Assembly (NCBI GenBank): GCA_024867545.1
Contig: JANFNE010000018.1
Location: 558,001 to 622,000 of the forward strand
Direction of reading: 5' to 3'
Length of the DNA stretch: 64,000 nucleotides
DNA from: Phytopythium helicoides
Taxonomy: Eukaryota; Oomycota; Peronosporomycetes; Pythiales; Pythiaceae
Shown here: positions 40,596-53,300 of the stretch, one piece after another
Layout of the letters: every line of letters starts with the position of its first letter
How positions within the stretch are numbered: the first letter of the stretch is position 1
Position numbers and translations under genes: made by a program
Notes under the pieces: model-generated
What the model was told of the DNA's origin: nothing
Databases searched by the model: none
What the model saw: the letters and a program-made list of their open reading frames with translations, nothing else

Positions 40596-43500
40596 CTAGA
40601 AGTCGGCACTCTCTTTCGATGCGTGCGGCAGTAGCGACGACGGATCCGCCTGCGTCACACTCATATTGAAGCTGGCCGCGCGCGCAGAGCTCTCCTCGAC
40701 CATCCGCCCCGAGCCGTTCTGAATCGATGAGAAAGACGCGGACGAGCCGGAAGGCAGCGATAAGCGGTCTCCGTTGCAGCTTGGGAGAGCAACTGGCGCA
40801 AAGTCCTTCTCGCTCAGCCCGGTACTGCTGCTCCCGCTCACGCCCCAGTTCGTCCAGCTACTTCTCCGGCTGGCAGTTGCCTTTTTGATCTCGTTGATGT
40901 CTTGTGCCGTGAACTGCAGCAGTGTTGTAAGCACTGGGATCAACCGCGTCTGCTGCGACGAGCCTGGTCGGAAAGACATGTACTGCACAACCACGTTCTT
41001 GAGATACTCCATGTTGACACCCTCGCGGCGCTGGGTCTGCAACAATGCCGTCAGCTCTTGCGTCTGGGCCTTCTTTTCTGTGCGCAGCTTGTCAATCTCT
41101 TGCCGGAGAGCTTCAATTTGCTCTAGAGCCTCGCGGAGCTTCTCAGTCTGAACGCGCATGTCTGCCTCGCGACTCGCCTGAATCTGCGCAAACTCAAAGA
41201 TTTTGCGGTTCGCGGCATCACCTGAACGAACGTCCTCCTCGAGCACCTGCAGGCGTTTCTGAAGCGACTCGATCTCAGCCTCCTTCTCGAGTACAACTTG
41301 GCGGGCCAATTTCGACTTGTGCTTGCTCTCAGCTTCCACGCGCTCGATATCACGAGCGCATTCTGCTCGAGCAGCAGCCAAGGCTTCGTTGAGTTTACCA
41401 CGAGCCAAATCTAGCTCACCGTCAAGCTGAGCCTTGCGCAGGTCAACTTCTAATCGCAGCTTCTCCATCTCACTCTGGATCCGAGCCACTTCCTTGTCAC
41501 TAGCTTGCTTCTCAGATCGCGCGCGCTTGGCCTCTGCCTCGAGCTCACGCTGCTGCTCACGACTCGCGGCAGCTTCCTTGAGAGCACTCTCGATGAGTGC
41601 TGCCTGTTCAGCCTGCTTGCCCGCAATACCCATGTTCTCCGTCTGTAGTCGAGCCGCAAGCGCCATGCGATCTGACAAAGACTTCTTCGTCTCGGCCAAA
41701 TCCACGCTTAGATTGCCTACCTCGTACGTCAGCTGACTGACACGACCCTCGAGCTCCGACACACGCTGCTTGGCGCCATCCAACTCAGTCTTGAGTGATT
41801 TGTTTTGAACCTCGTAGCCATTTGCCTTCGTCACAGCAGCATCACGCTCGCTACGAACACGCGCAATCTCCGAGTTCTTCTCGTTGCGCAGCATTTCAAA
41901 GTCACTATGGTGACTATCACGCAGGAGGCCCATCTCCAGCTGCAGCTCCGACAGCTGCTTTGCAGTCGCCTCGCGCTGCTGTTCGCTCTTCTCCGCCTTC
42001 AACGCATGCGCTTCGAGACCCTCCGCAGCCATCGACAAATCTTCTCGCATTGCAGAAATCTGTTGCTGTAGGTCCATCATCTCACTCGTCATCGAAGACT
42101 GTGACGCAGCCATTTTCTCCACCTGCTTCTCCTTCGAAGACAATGCAGCTCGGAGTTCTTCCTTCTGTTTTGATGCAGCGTCAAGCTCCTTTGATGAGGG
42201 ATTCGAGCTTCGACGTCATGTAATCACGCTCTTCCGTCATCCGTGTAGCCTGCTGCTCTGCTTCTATTTTGCTCTTTTCAGCCTCTGACAACGCAGCTGC
42301 TAGGTTTGCCTGCGTATCACGACGGAGAATCGAGAGCTCTTCCGCCAATGCCTCCTTGGCATCCACCAGCTTCTGCAACTCGATCTTGAAGGGCTGAACG
42401 CTGCTCATTCGACTCGTCTTGCTGCTGCTTGAATCCCGCTACCTGCTGAACCAATTGCTCTAGATCCTTCTCCAGGGTAGATACTAGTCCTGAACGCTCT
42501 TCAACACTCTGCTCGGCCTCACGAAGCTGTTCTGTGGTCTTCTGCACTTGATCTGTCGAGGAAAATATCGAGAAAGTCAGTCCTGTGAATCACTTTTTTT
42601 TTTTTTTTTTGCCAAAATCGTGCAGATAGGTACCTTGCAGTTGACGAATTGTGTGTCCATCCTCCGCACGCGCTAGCTTAACCCGCTCCAGCTCTTCTTG
42701 AAGCAGCTTTGATACTGCCTCTTCATTATCACTCGCAGATTTTCTTGCCTCAGGCTGCAGCCAGCAGCGCCTCGTTTTCAGCTTGAAGTTTCTCCAGAGC
42801 TGCACGCAGCTCAGAGAGTTGAGACTCCAGTTTCTTGGTCTCCTCACTGTTTTCAGCAGCTTTGCTTTCTGCTGCAGCTACTAGTGCTTCGTTTTCAGTT
42901 CGCAAATTCCTCCATAATTGCACGCAGCTCTGCGACTTGCACTTCCAGGTTCTTGGCAGCTTCAATTTCAGCAGAAGCCTTACTCTCTGCTGCAGCCACC
43001 AGCGCCTCGTTCTCGGTTGTCAGCTTCTCCATAACCGCTTGTAGCTCTGCAACTTGCGCTTCGAGGGTCTTGACCTCTTCAGTGTCACTCACCGGCTGAG
43101 TTGACTCTGCCGCGGCGACCAGCTCCTCGTTTTCTGCTCTTAGCTTCTCCATAGCTGTCCGTAGCTCGGAAACTTGGCCCTCCAGCGTCTTGACTACGTC
43201 GCTATTGACGTCCGGAGAGGATAATGACTCTGCTGCAGCTACCAGCGATTCGTTTTCTGCTGTCAGCTTGTCTATGACCACTTGCAGCTCCGAGACTCGG
43301 GTTTCCAAAGTCGTGACCTCTTCGCTGCTCTCGGAAGGTGTGTTCAACTCTGCTGTTTTTGCCAATAGCGCCTCGTTCTCAGATCTTAGCTTCTCGATTT
43401 CTGCATGAAGTTCAGAGATTTGGTCTTCTATCGTCTTACCAACTTCAGTCTCATCCACAAGCTTCCTTGCGTCTGCTGCAGCAACCAGCTGTTCATTCTC

Positions 43501-45118
43501 TGCCCTCAGCTTGTTGATCGCGACGTTAAGTTCCGACACTTGCGCTTCCAGTGCTTTAATTTCTTCACGAGTCTCACTCAATGATCCGTTCGCAGCAGCC
43601 TCCTGAACAGAAGACAACTCCTTCTTGGCTTCCTGTAGTTCCTCTGACACGGATGTGAGTTCACTACTCATTGAGTCAATCTTTGCCTGAAGCTCATCAG
43701 ACTCGCGCTGCTTCTCATCTCTGTGGGCTTCGGTCTCAGTGATCTTAGTGCGCAACTCCTCGCTCTCCTTGTTGACAGCCTGCAGCTGCTCGAGTAATTG
43801 TCGCCTCTCCGTCTCCAATTTCTCCAATTGCTCTTTTGTCGATGATTCATCCTTCTCATTTGACTTTTGCAGTTCCTGAAGCTCCGAAACACGCGCCTCC
43901 AACGCCTCTTTTTCGCGATTCAGCGATCCAATGAGCTCACTATACTCGGACACTAGCGTCTCTGTATCGCCTTCCTTCTCCTTCAGCTGTGCCTGCAGCT
44001 CTTCAATGCGCGATTTCGAGCTCCTGTTTGTCTCCTGCATTTTGTGCCTCGCTCTGTTGATGCTCCAGCTCCGCGATTCGCTCTTGCAGACTCTCCTTCT
44101 CGCTCGTCAAGGTATCAATGCGCGCAAGCAGCGTTTTTTGGTTTTCTGCCTTTTCAGTCGCATCCTCGCTCTGCTGAAGTTGCTCTAGCTCTTTAATACG
44201 AGCCTCGAAACTTTGCTTGACATTCGTGAGCGTGTTCACTTGGAGCATCAGGGATTCCTGCTTTTCCAGCAGCGCCTCAGTCTGGTCGTTCTGCTGCGCC
44301 TGCTCCAGCTCGGTAACGCGAGTCTGCAGCGTCTGCCGATCGCGCGTGAGTTTGTCGATCTCTTCGCTCTGCTGCTCCAGTAGTGCCCTATGCTTCTGGT
44401 GCAGCAGTTCAGTCTCGGCGGCATCAGCGCGCACCTGCTCCTGCAAGCGCTCAAGCTGCTTGGTGGCCTCCTCCAGCTGCTGCTCCGCGATGGTGACACT
44501 GTTCTCCGTCGTCATGGGGGCGTTGAGCAGGTCGATCTCCTGGGGCTTCCGAGCCGCGGCCGCCACGGGCGAGAAGGACAGCAGGTCCGCGGTCTCAACC
44601 TTGGGCGGCGCCTCGGCCGCGCCGTCGTGCCAGTCTCTCTTCCACAGCGCGAGCTGGATCTCAAAGCGCTCGCGAATCTGCTGCGGGTCGTACGACCCCC
44701 CGGGCAGCTCTCCCTCCTGCTTGTCCCCCAGTACGCGGCACGCGTCCAGGTCCACGCGCGCCACGTGCCTCACAAAGGCCTCGAGCGCGGCGCAGTCGGC
44801 GTCGCGCACCGCGAGCGCCGCCAGCCGCGCCTGCGTCTTCTGGAACTGCGCCTTCATGAGCTTGTTCTGCCGCGTCAGCTTCATGCTCAGCGCCACGAGC
44901 TCCTCGTACGACAGCTTGCCGCCCTCCCCCGCCGACGCCGACGCCGAAGCGGAAGCGGAAGCTGCCGCCGCTGCACTTTCTCCGCCCGCCGCGTCGCCGT
45001 CCGCGGCCGCGTCGCCCGCATCGCCGCCGCCCGCGCCGCGCAAGAAGCTCAGGCCTTTGGACAGCGAGCCGCGCCCGAGCTCGCGCATCTGCTCCAGCTT
45101 CTCCTTCTTCTTGAGCAT
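40596..45118 (-). CDS. GRIP-domain golgin with long coiled coil; five +1 frameshifts
   Basis: Start at ATG 45118 (MLKKKEKLEQMRELGRG), stop at 40596, one 81-bp intron (42553-42633). Undoing five +1 shifts near 44015, 42903, 42753, 42390 and 42190 gives exactly 1479 codons. Nearly all of the protein is coiled coil. Near the C-terminus is a GRIP domain (VNMEYLKNVVVQYMSF, then RLIPVLTTLLQFTAQDINEI), which in other golgins binds Arl1 on trans-Golgi membranes, so it is probably a tethering factor. An Ala/Gly/Asp-rich N-terminal stretch precedes a helical KLSYEELVALSMKL segment. The middle contains tandem repeats. Conservation of a core trafficking gene argues that the shifts are sequence errors. 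Confidence 0.88.
42594..42610. repeat. Oligo-T run (17 bp) in a golgin intron
   Basis: Uninterrupted T on the plus strand, A on the coding strand, within the single intron. A similar 15-bp run lies at 37082-37096 in a laminin-IV gene intron. Confidence 0.85.
42700..43520 (-). repeat. Tandem coiled-coil repeats of about 40 codons inside the golgin
   Basis: Successive units share the pattern LExQVxELxxxMEKLxxENE followed by ALVAAAES. At least six copies can be followed, each separated by an acidic linker. They indicate internal duplication within the coiled coil. Confidence 0.75.
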
Positions 45119-45574
45119 GAGGCTCGCGGGGTGACGCGTCGGATCGAGACTGAGAGCAGGGGCTCATGAGGGAAGGGAGGCGTCACTGGCGCGGGGGAGT
45201 GGCGAAGGTGTTGACCTGCATGGACGTCGGTCGATCAGCTGGATACTTCGTAGGTATCATACAAGTTGTGGTTGTTCAATCAGAGGAGCTTGATTGACAC
45301 CGCGACGCCTTTATTAGACGCGCCGAGGTTGGCGAATGCGAGGTGCAAGTCTAACTCGGGGCTGCTCCAAATAGCTCGTCGTCACAAGCACGTCCAATTA
45401 CCTCGCATGGGTACTGGCCTCGAGGTGGTTATTTATACTGGCCGAGGTGGTTGACAGCAAGTGTCTGACAGACAGACACTGCTGGCTGTGTTGCTGCCGC
45501 CGAGTTGATCGGACGAGCCGAGCGTTAGTCCTAGGCGCTTTCGTCCGGGACGAACGGCAAACGACGAGGACGCC
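45119..45574. promoter_or_regulatory. Divergent promoter of golgin and ion channel
   Basis: 456 bp between the two start codons. No other gene. It must contain both core promoters; no motif could be assigned with confidence. Confidence 0.5.
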
Positions 45575-48500
45575 ATGGAGCCCTCCACCACGCAGGCGCC
45601 AGAGCTGGCGCCTACTCTGGTACAACGGTCACCGACGGCCAGAAAGACGATCATTTCGCGCATGACGCAGTTCCAGCCCAAGCACGCGGCAGCATCCATT
45701 ATGCCATACGCCCCCGAGCGACTCAGCATCTCCCACGACGTCATTTCACCGACCATGGCACAAGCATTCACCCACTCGGTAGCGTCTGCTCGAATGTTTT
45801 GGTCTCACCAAAGAAAAAAAAAACCACTAACTTTTCGTGCAGGGTGTTCCGCGAGAGCGTATTCAGTCCGTGTCGACGATTCGAGATGAGTCACCCGCGA
45901 AGACCAACACGATGTTTGCAGCACTCCGCATGCGACGAGCATTGCACCGCTCCAGAGGACCCCGACCAACTGAGGCGGCAGTGGTCATGGACGAGACCCA
46001 AGCAATCCAGCAGCGACATCAAAAAGTGTTGTCGAGGTACAAAATCAGGAAAATTGCAGTAGAAGACGAAGATAGCAATCAGCTACGGAATCTCCCGCTC
46101 CTCATGGTAAACCCGCAGAGCAACCTGTACAAACTCTGGCAATTGGTGGGTAGCTACTTGCTTCATTCGGTGAAAGCTCGTTTACTCACCTTTTTGTAAC
46201 GCTACCAGGTCACGCTCATCTTCATCATATACCAAAGTCTTGCACTGCCCTTCACTCTGGCATTTATGAACTCGAGTTCAGGTGACAGCAGCGCGCTCGA
46301 TATTTGTATGACATCGGTGTTTGCGTTCGACATCGTTATTCAATTCAACACGCCGATCCAAAGCAATAAAAACAGCGATGAGTATTCAACTGATCGGTTG
46401 TTTATCGCAAAGACCTACTCGAAAGGATGGTACGGCATGCTCCTTCCAGCTCAGTGTATCGCGTTTGCCAATTGCTAACAGCGTACTCGAAATGCGCCAG
46501 GCTCTTCTTCGATGTACTCGCATGCATTCCTTTTGACTCGGTCATGGTATGGGTCAACAGTGTTGATTCTAAGAGTGGCAATCTGAACGTGCTTGGCCTG
46601 CTCAAAGCACTCCGCATTCCTCGATTACTCCGCCTCATTCGCCTTCTCCGAGTCGTGAAGCTGCTCAAATTGCGACCAGAGCTTCAACGATGGCTGCAGT
46701 ACTCTCGACATGCCAACTTATTTCGACTCGTTCGCCTGGTCGTATCTTTCCTTGTGATTAACCACTACCTCGCGTGCATTTGGTACGGCTTGGTCGCGTC
46801 GGATGAGAGCAAGGCTCAGATTGCTTCCAATTCATCGACTCACTTATACTTTTCGTCGCTATATACCTGTTTACTCGTGGTCATGGGGCAAAACATTACC
46901 ATTTACGACGACTCAGAGTACTTATTCTGCATTCTCGTCATGGTGATTGGTGCAGTGATCATGGCCGTCGTCTTTGGTAACGTTGCCATTTTGATCGCCA
47001 ATTACTACGAGAGCCAAAGCAGCCACCAAAAGAAGATGGAATGGCTGTTCGCGAGCATGAATCGGATGAAGCTGCCGTTCGAGTTGCAGAACCGGATAAA
47101 CGATTATTATCAGGCTATGTGGGAACGACACGGAACACTAGATGGAGCTGTTGCTGCGTTTATTCCAGAATTGTCGAGGAATTTGGCGTACGAGGTGGAG
47201 CTGTTTCTACGAATGGACATGATCAACCGCGCTCCGATCTTTCAAAACTGTAGCGCCAAAGTTGTACAAGAGCTTGTCATGGAGCTCGAATTACAAGTGT
47301 TTATGCCAGGGGATTATATCGTTGTCCGTGGAGAGGTCGGAAACGACATGTACTTTTGTCCAGAGCGGAGTTTGCGAAGTAACAAAGGACGTTGGTCTGC
47401 AACGTGGGCAAACTTTGGGAAATCTAAATGCTGCGCCATCGGAGGCAGCAAATGACAGTGACGTCCCCTCGTACGAGATTGTACTCAAGACTCTCGGCCA
47501 AGGCGACTACTTTGGTGAAATTGCCTTGCTGATGAATTGCAAGCGAACTGCCAATGTCCGTGCCCAAGTATTCTCTGAGCTGTGTACGCTGACTCGCGAG
47601 GTGTTTGAAAACATCTCGATGCGCTATCTTGAGGACCGAAACATTATCGAAAAATTTATCATGGACAAATATGACCCGGGTATGCTTCAGGCAGCGATGA
47701 AACAGTCGCAAGAGGTGAGTTTGCGTTCAGCAGCAGCAGCGTCTTCAGTACTGAAACGACCCGTGTCTGCGACGCCCACACCACATGATGAAGATCGAAT
47801 GTCAAATGAGAAGCTAAGCTCACTGTTGAACAAAATCTACGATCGCATTATCAAGCTCGAAGATCGTATTGAGACCGATGCAAAAGAGAGACGTGACAGC
47901 GACCTACGCCAGCGTATTGACTCAGTTGCAAAACCGCACCCGGCCATGTTGCACCGAGTGTTATCAACGCCGTCCGAAACTGCGGTTGCCTTTGAACCAG
48001 ACCGCGTCTCACAACGGCACTTACTTGGAGATGGGCAAGGAGATACGGACAAAACGAATCTGTTCAATTCACCTCGGACGACATCCGAGCAAGAGGCTTT
48101 TCACGGCGAGCCGCAACCTCGCCGAAGCAATCCAAACACAAGTATGCTACCGAAGCATCTTCTGCATCGAGGCAACGAAAGGAATGCTAGTGAATTGCCT
48201 GGAAGTATAGAACGCGGCCCTTCTAGCTCACTAAATATGAGAAGCGATGTCACAACTGGAGCTGATATCGACGGTGTCGCCACCCCGCAGGATGCAGATG
48301 AGATGAAATCTTGGAAGCGTCCAGCACTCACTCGACCAGGAAGCTGGCGGAACTCACACAACAGAGATGGGTCCATCGAGAGTGTGCGACTTCGTGGTTT
48401 GGTCAGAGTGCACTCGTCGACGCCGCACAACGGATCCATTGTTCGGCACTCAAGTCGCGCGACGTCAATCAATACGGCGTCTACTGAGCTGCTCCCAGTC

Positions 48501-48632
48501 CACCACAGCCTTCTTCGAAACGAACCCGAGTTGAGACAGCATCTTGAAGCAGCTCTTCAAAGTGATCACAAGGCGATCACAGACGACATGCTCGATGAGC
48601 TTGCAGAGCGGCTGTCGAGTCGAACAGGATAA
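45575..48632 (+). CDS. Cyclic-nucleotide-gated cation channel with a GQN filter
   Basis: Four exons: 45575-45778, 45843-46145, 46209-46429, 46501-48632, about 952 residues after undoing one +1 shift near 47358 (TTTTG). Six membrane segments can be followed: S1 LVTLIFIIYQSLALPFTLAF, S2 ICMTSVFAFDIVIQF, S3 WLFFDVLACIPFDSV, S4 with spaced arginines (LRIPRLLRLIRLLRVVKLLK), S5 LVVSFLVINHYLACIWYGL, pore LLVVMGQNI and S6. A cyclic-nucleotide-binding domain follows, with GDYFGEIALLMNCKRTANVR. The filter triplet GQN is the one found in many plant CNGC channels, predicting a weakly selective cation pore. The last 300 residues are polar and Ser-rich. Acts in a membrane; which nucleotide binds is unknown. 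Confidence 0.9.
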
Positions 48633-49055
48633 TTCACAGTCTTTATGTGTAAAAACGTATAAACCAAGCTGTCATTTTCTAGGGTGGTAGTTTTGCAAAG
48701 CACCAACTCCACTTCTTCCTGTCAATGAAGCTGTTGAATTTCATCGCAGAACTTGGTGTGGAACGCGTCACCGGTACTCGACGCATGCTAAGTCACGCAC
48801 ATAGCTCGTTTTAGATCCGCTACTCAGAGCTCCAAGCTGCACAATAATGCATCACACCCCACATACAAGGATTGAGACACAGTGTCGATGATGCCTATTC
48901 TTGCCCTCCCACATCTTTTCCAACACCAACGCTGGAAATAGTAGTGCAGTCTTTATCACAATTTCTCCTCCATTTCATTCGTCGCTGGCTCAAGTGAAGG
49001 CGTCGGCAAGTCACCGCACTGCTTCGGAAGAGATAGCTGTAAGGACCAAACAGCA
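48633..49055. other. Intergenic region
   Basis: 3' flank of the channel and promoter of the PH/RS gene; no gene or repeat seen. Confidence 0.45.
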
Positions 49056-50269
49056 ATGGCAACAGAGACATTCATACCTCTGGGGCAACACCCGATGCAA
49101 GCTCAGCCAACGTCTCAACGCAAGCTCCTCGCGCCACAACCACCGGTGCCCCCTGAAATCGAAGGCTACCTGAAAAAGATGAAGCGCAAAACCAGCAGCC
49201 TCAGCGGTAGCTGGAACAAGCGCTGGTTTTTTGTTGACCCAAGGCGGCGTGAGTTTGGCTACGCAGCAAACAAGGCACCAAACGCCCCACGAAGTAAGTT
49301 GTGTTTGTTTGATTTGAAAACTTGTGCACTTTGCTCACGACAAGCATCACTGATGTAGGCTCCATCTTTCTTGACGACATTACCGCTGTGGTGCAGTTTG
49401 ATGACACGCATTTCCAGGTCGAGAGCCGTACACGCAATTTTTTTCTATGTGGAGAAAGCAAAGCAAGCGCATGTTGCTGGGTTTCAACACTCGACGAATA
49501 CAGAAAGAAACTGGCGGCGTACGAGAAGGAGAAGACAGCGTACCTCGCGGCGTGCAAGCTGCTCGAGCAAGAGTCGGAGCAGCAAGAGGTAGCACTTGTG
49601 ACTGCGACAGCCAAATCGCTGAGCGTATCAACATCAGTGAAAAGGGAGAAAAGTGAAGAGCCAGCCGCTCGTACGAGTCAGGAGCACGAGCGGTCTCGTT
49701 CCAAGAAGGCAGATCGGAAGCCCACGAAGGGAGAGCCAAGGCGAGACTCATCTTCATCCTCTTTAGGGTCGAGGTCGTCGTCCTCGGGGTCTTCTTCGAC
49801 AGGGCGCTCACCAAGTGACCGATCCCGTGATTCAAAGACTACCGAGCGACGTGAAAAGAGTCGAAGGGAAGCACGTAGATCTCCATCACCAACGTCAACC
49901 CCTGAGCCCTCCCCTCCTCCACCCTCGAGATCGACATACGGACGAAATGATCGTCCACGGCGAGTTCCGAACGACCGAGGAGTTCAAAGAGGTCGTGGTG
50001 GATTTGAACGAGAAGTGGAGCGAGAGCGAAGTCGAGGTAGTCGTGGTCGTGGAAGAGGACGAGGACGAGAGTCATGGCGCGACGAGTGCGACGAGGACGA
50101 AGATGAAGAAGAAGATATCGCAGACGGTGAGAGCGTGGTAGAAATCACTGCGTCTTCAAGTCGCTCGCGAGGCCGCGGCGGGAGGGGAGATGGACTCAGC
50201 GGAAACCCAAGCAAAAGCGTCAGTCGAGGACATATCGTACAGGCGTGGATTGATGAGGATTTTGATTAG
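49056..50269 (+). CDS. PH-domain protein with RS/RG-rich tail
   Basis: Two exons (49056-49293, 49359-50269), 65-bp intron, 382 residues. Residues about 35-145 are a pleckstrin-homology domain: EIEGYLKKMKRK, SGSWNKRWFFVDPRRREF, DDITAVVQFD and a C-terminal helix with the family tryptophan (KASACCWVSTLDEYRKKL). A coiled segment follows, then Ser/Arg and Arg/Gly repeats (RDSSSSSLGSRSSSSGSS, RGSRGRGRGRGRESWRDE), an acidic run (DEDEDEEED) and the end RGHIVQAWIDEDFD. PH domains bind phosphoinositides or proteins; RS and RG tails are usual in RNA-binding factors, so the combination is unusual. Function cannot be fixed. Converges on the multi-GAF gene, 68 bp between stops. Confidence 0.8.
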
Positions 50270-50337
50270 CCAGGTTGGATTTCAGCGGCAGTGGATCGCC
50301 GAAAACTTACTTATGAACTAGACGATCAGACTATAAT

Positions 50338-53300
50338 TCACACTACACTTTCCTCCATATTCTCACTTCCTTCGTCGATCTGTTGTGCTTGAGCGACGAT
50401 CCGCATAGCTTTCCAACGTTTCCGCAGCGCGGTAATTGCTGATTCATGAATTACCAATTGCCAATCTCGCATGTTGAGACGCCCGCATTCCTTGGATCGC
50501 CGGCGAAGCCCCGGCAGCTCGAACGATAACCATGCTGAAAATTCTTGAAGCGAGATGGCCCCAGAACGATCACTGTCCATCATTGCCACTACATCTTCGG
50601 CTTCGCTTGCATCTAATGGAATATGCACAATCTTAATAAGCTCGAGCACACGATCACGCGAAAGCTCACCGTCGCCTTGCTCATCCAAGAGCTCGAAAAC
50701 GTCGCCGAGTTCAGCCCACATTATCGAGTCTGCGTCTATATCTCCCGATCTCGTGCGTTCCGTAGTAATTGCGTGCCGCTTTTTGTGAAGGATAGCTTCT
50801 TCTCGCTTGATATGGGATTTCCCTACTCGACTTGCAGTGAAAGCAGCAAACGTCTCGAAAGCAGCCATATCTCGTCTCCACATCCCGTCGTCTGGGCGAT
50901 CGTCTAAATCATCTGCGTCTACTTCGCTAGCTTTGAGCTTTTCTGCAATAGTACGAAGTTCGTTTTTCATCTTCGAGGCAAGCAGACGGCCACCATGCAG
51001 TCTTCGAATGCGCCACGAACGAAAAGCGTGTTGGATACGAACCGCAGCACGGGTCCACTCACGGAATAATTTCGCCCGCCGAGCCAAATGTTGCCTAAAT
51101 GCACACTGAATAGTCAGAGCCGCAACATACTCATGACGTCGTTTTGCAAGCTGGCGTCGCGCTCTTGAGCAGCGATACGCACACTGCACAATGATTGCGG
51201 GGGCATCCAAGGTGTCTCTGCGAGTGCGTGCCATGTGTGCTTCCAGATGTCGCAGGTATCTTACGACCGCAAAGTTTACATGAAGTAGCTCAAGTAGTGC
51301 AGCAACGCCTTCATTGCACTTCTTTGGAGAAATCGGGGCTGAAACTGACGATTCTGAACCAGGGAACATACTCACAGAGGTTGTTGTGTCTGCTGTCGAG
51401 ATCTGGGTAGAAGTATTTAGTAGTGCGCGAGCACGAGATAGAGAACCCCAGGTTTGTCTTTCCGTGGGGTCAAGTGCAAGTAGAACGTCGCAGATGCTTA
51501 GTCGCAGGAATTCGCGGCACAAGTCAACGAGTGGCATTGTGACCAACTGATCTCGGGAAAAACCATGACCAGATGCTCCTACAGGCGCCACAGCGGCAAG
51601 TGCTGCGCGAATGCTGATAGCCATGTCATTTATATTCGACGGATGCTCACCACGTGCACGATCCTGGAGAGGCGGTGCAGGCGTCGCTGTTCCAGTCTTA
51701 GAATGAGTTTCCAAGAGCACTTCACGCATTGCCACCTCCAGTGGTACTCGTGCGCTCTGCATTTGCTTGCGTGCTTCTTTTAGTAGCCCCAGTAGTAGAA
51801 ATCCTCCTCCACCGCTGTCATCACACCACTTTAGCTCATTAGGCTTTGTGCAAAAACGTTTTGCATTGCACTCTTCATTTCCGCGGGGAAAACTCGGCGA
51901 CCCAACTCCTGCTTCTTCGAAAATTACGTCAATTTGATGCTTGACTTTCCGCACGCTCGCCTCGATTGGAGTGGCGACGCTGACGGTTGTGTTCTCGAGG
52001 ATCATCAGCACATAGTCTGTGCACCGTGCCTTGGGCTGAGAAACTACTCGCAGCAGAACATAAAGAGAGATTGGAGGCGGTTGTCGTGGTGCCAGCGATG
52101 CTGCTGCTGTCTGTACGGCTATTTCAGATGGTGTTGGAGGTTTGGGGGCTTCAGTCTCAGGTTTTCGCTTTTTGAAAAGACTCCTTCCACCGAATAGAGA
52201 TGAAGTCCCTCCACGTTGTCTGTGTACAGCTGGTTCATTGGGCTTGACTGGCGGAATTGATTCTGGTTTAAGCATACTTTTGGATGTCGGTGGTGCAGTT
52301 TTCGTGGGGGTTGTAGTGTTTGGGGTAGGCGCAACAGCAACACCATCTTGCTCAGAGACTATTTTTCGAGTCATAAATACTCCAACATCATTCGAGCGAG
52401 ACGTTAGATGAAACTGGGTGAGCCGAGACGCTAGCTTCCCGCGCTTCATAGCTTTACCAGAAGCGTGCTTGTTTGGTATTGTTGAAAAGAGGACCAGCAA
52501 ATCTTCGATATCTCTAGGAGGTTTTCGAGCTTCGTCTGCTATACCTTCTTTCGATGTATCAACTGTATCGACAACTCTCACAACAGCTAGCTCCTTGATG
52601 GACGACAGCTCTGTCTGCTCAAGAAGTACAAAGGCAACTTCAAGAGCTGATGAATCGAGCACGCAAGAGCGCCACACGTCAACAAAGACATCAGCTGCTA
52701 CAGCTGAAAACGTGAAGAAATATTGTCGCTGCGCAGGTGAAAACATGATTGGCTGCCAATTCCGCTGCTTCAGTCTTCTCATCACCTCGACGTCCGTGTC
52801 TAGATTTGGTGTGTCTGCAGCTATCGCCACAGCATCATGATGATAAACACACAGAGCCCAACGAGCATCACAGACACTACCTCGTGCTTTCTCCCGACGT
52901 TCAATAACAGATGCATCGAGCATGGTGGCAAGACAACTAGTGGCAAATGCACCGCGCTTCTCCACACCTTCAGCAGGCTGCTGGGTACTTCGACTTTGAT
53001 CGAGAGTTCGAGGAAGGTTTGACATTGGCAGTAGCACGCGGCTCTCAAAGTGGATATCATCGCCCAGAAGCAGTCGGCTGCAATCACTTGCGCAACAGAT
53101 GTGTTCAGGAATAAATGTTTTCTTTTTTATTCTACCCTTGGTTAAACCACTGGAATGTCGCCGTGTCGGGGCGCCAAGCCAGGCCCGACACTCATAATTG
53201 CAAGTGAAGTCCTCACCCAACCGAAGAATTTGGACCGAGTGGAACCGTACGAGGTCACGACGTAAAATGGAGAGAGCTCGGCCAAAGAATTCTCGCGGGT

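Noticed and set aside
44217..45134. Long Ser-rich open frame antisense to the golgin
   Set aside because: Its serine and cysteine runs are the complement of the coiled-coil Glu/Ala codons of the sense gene.
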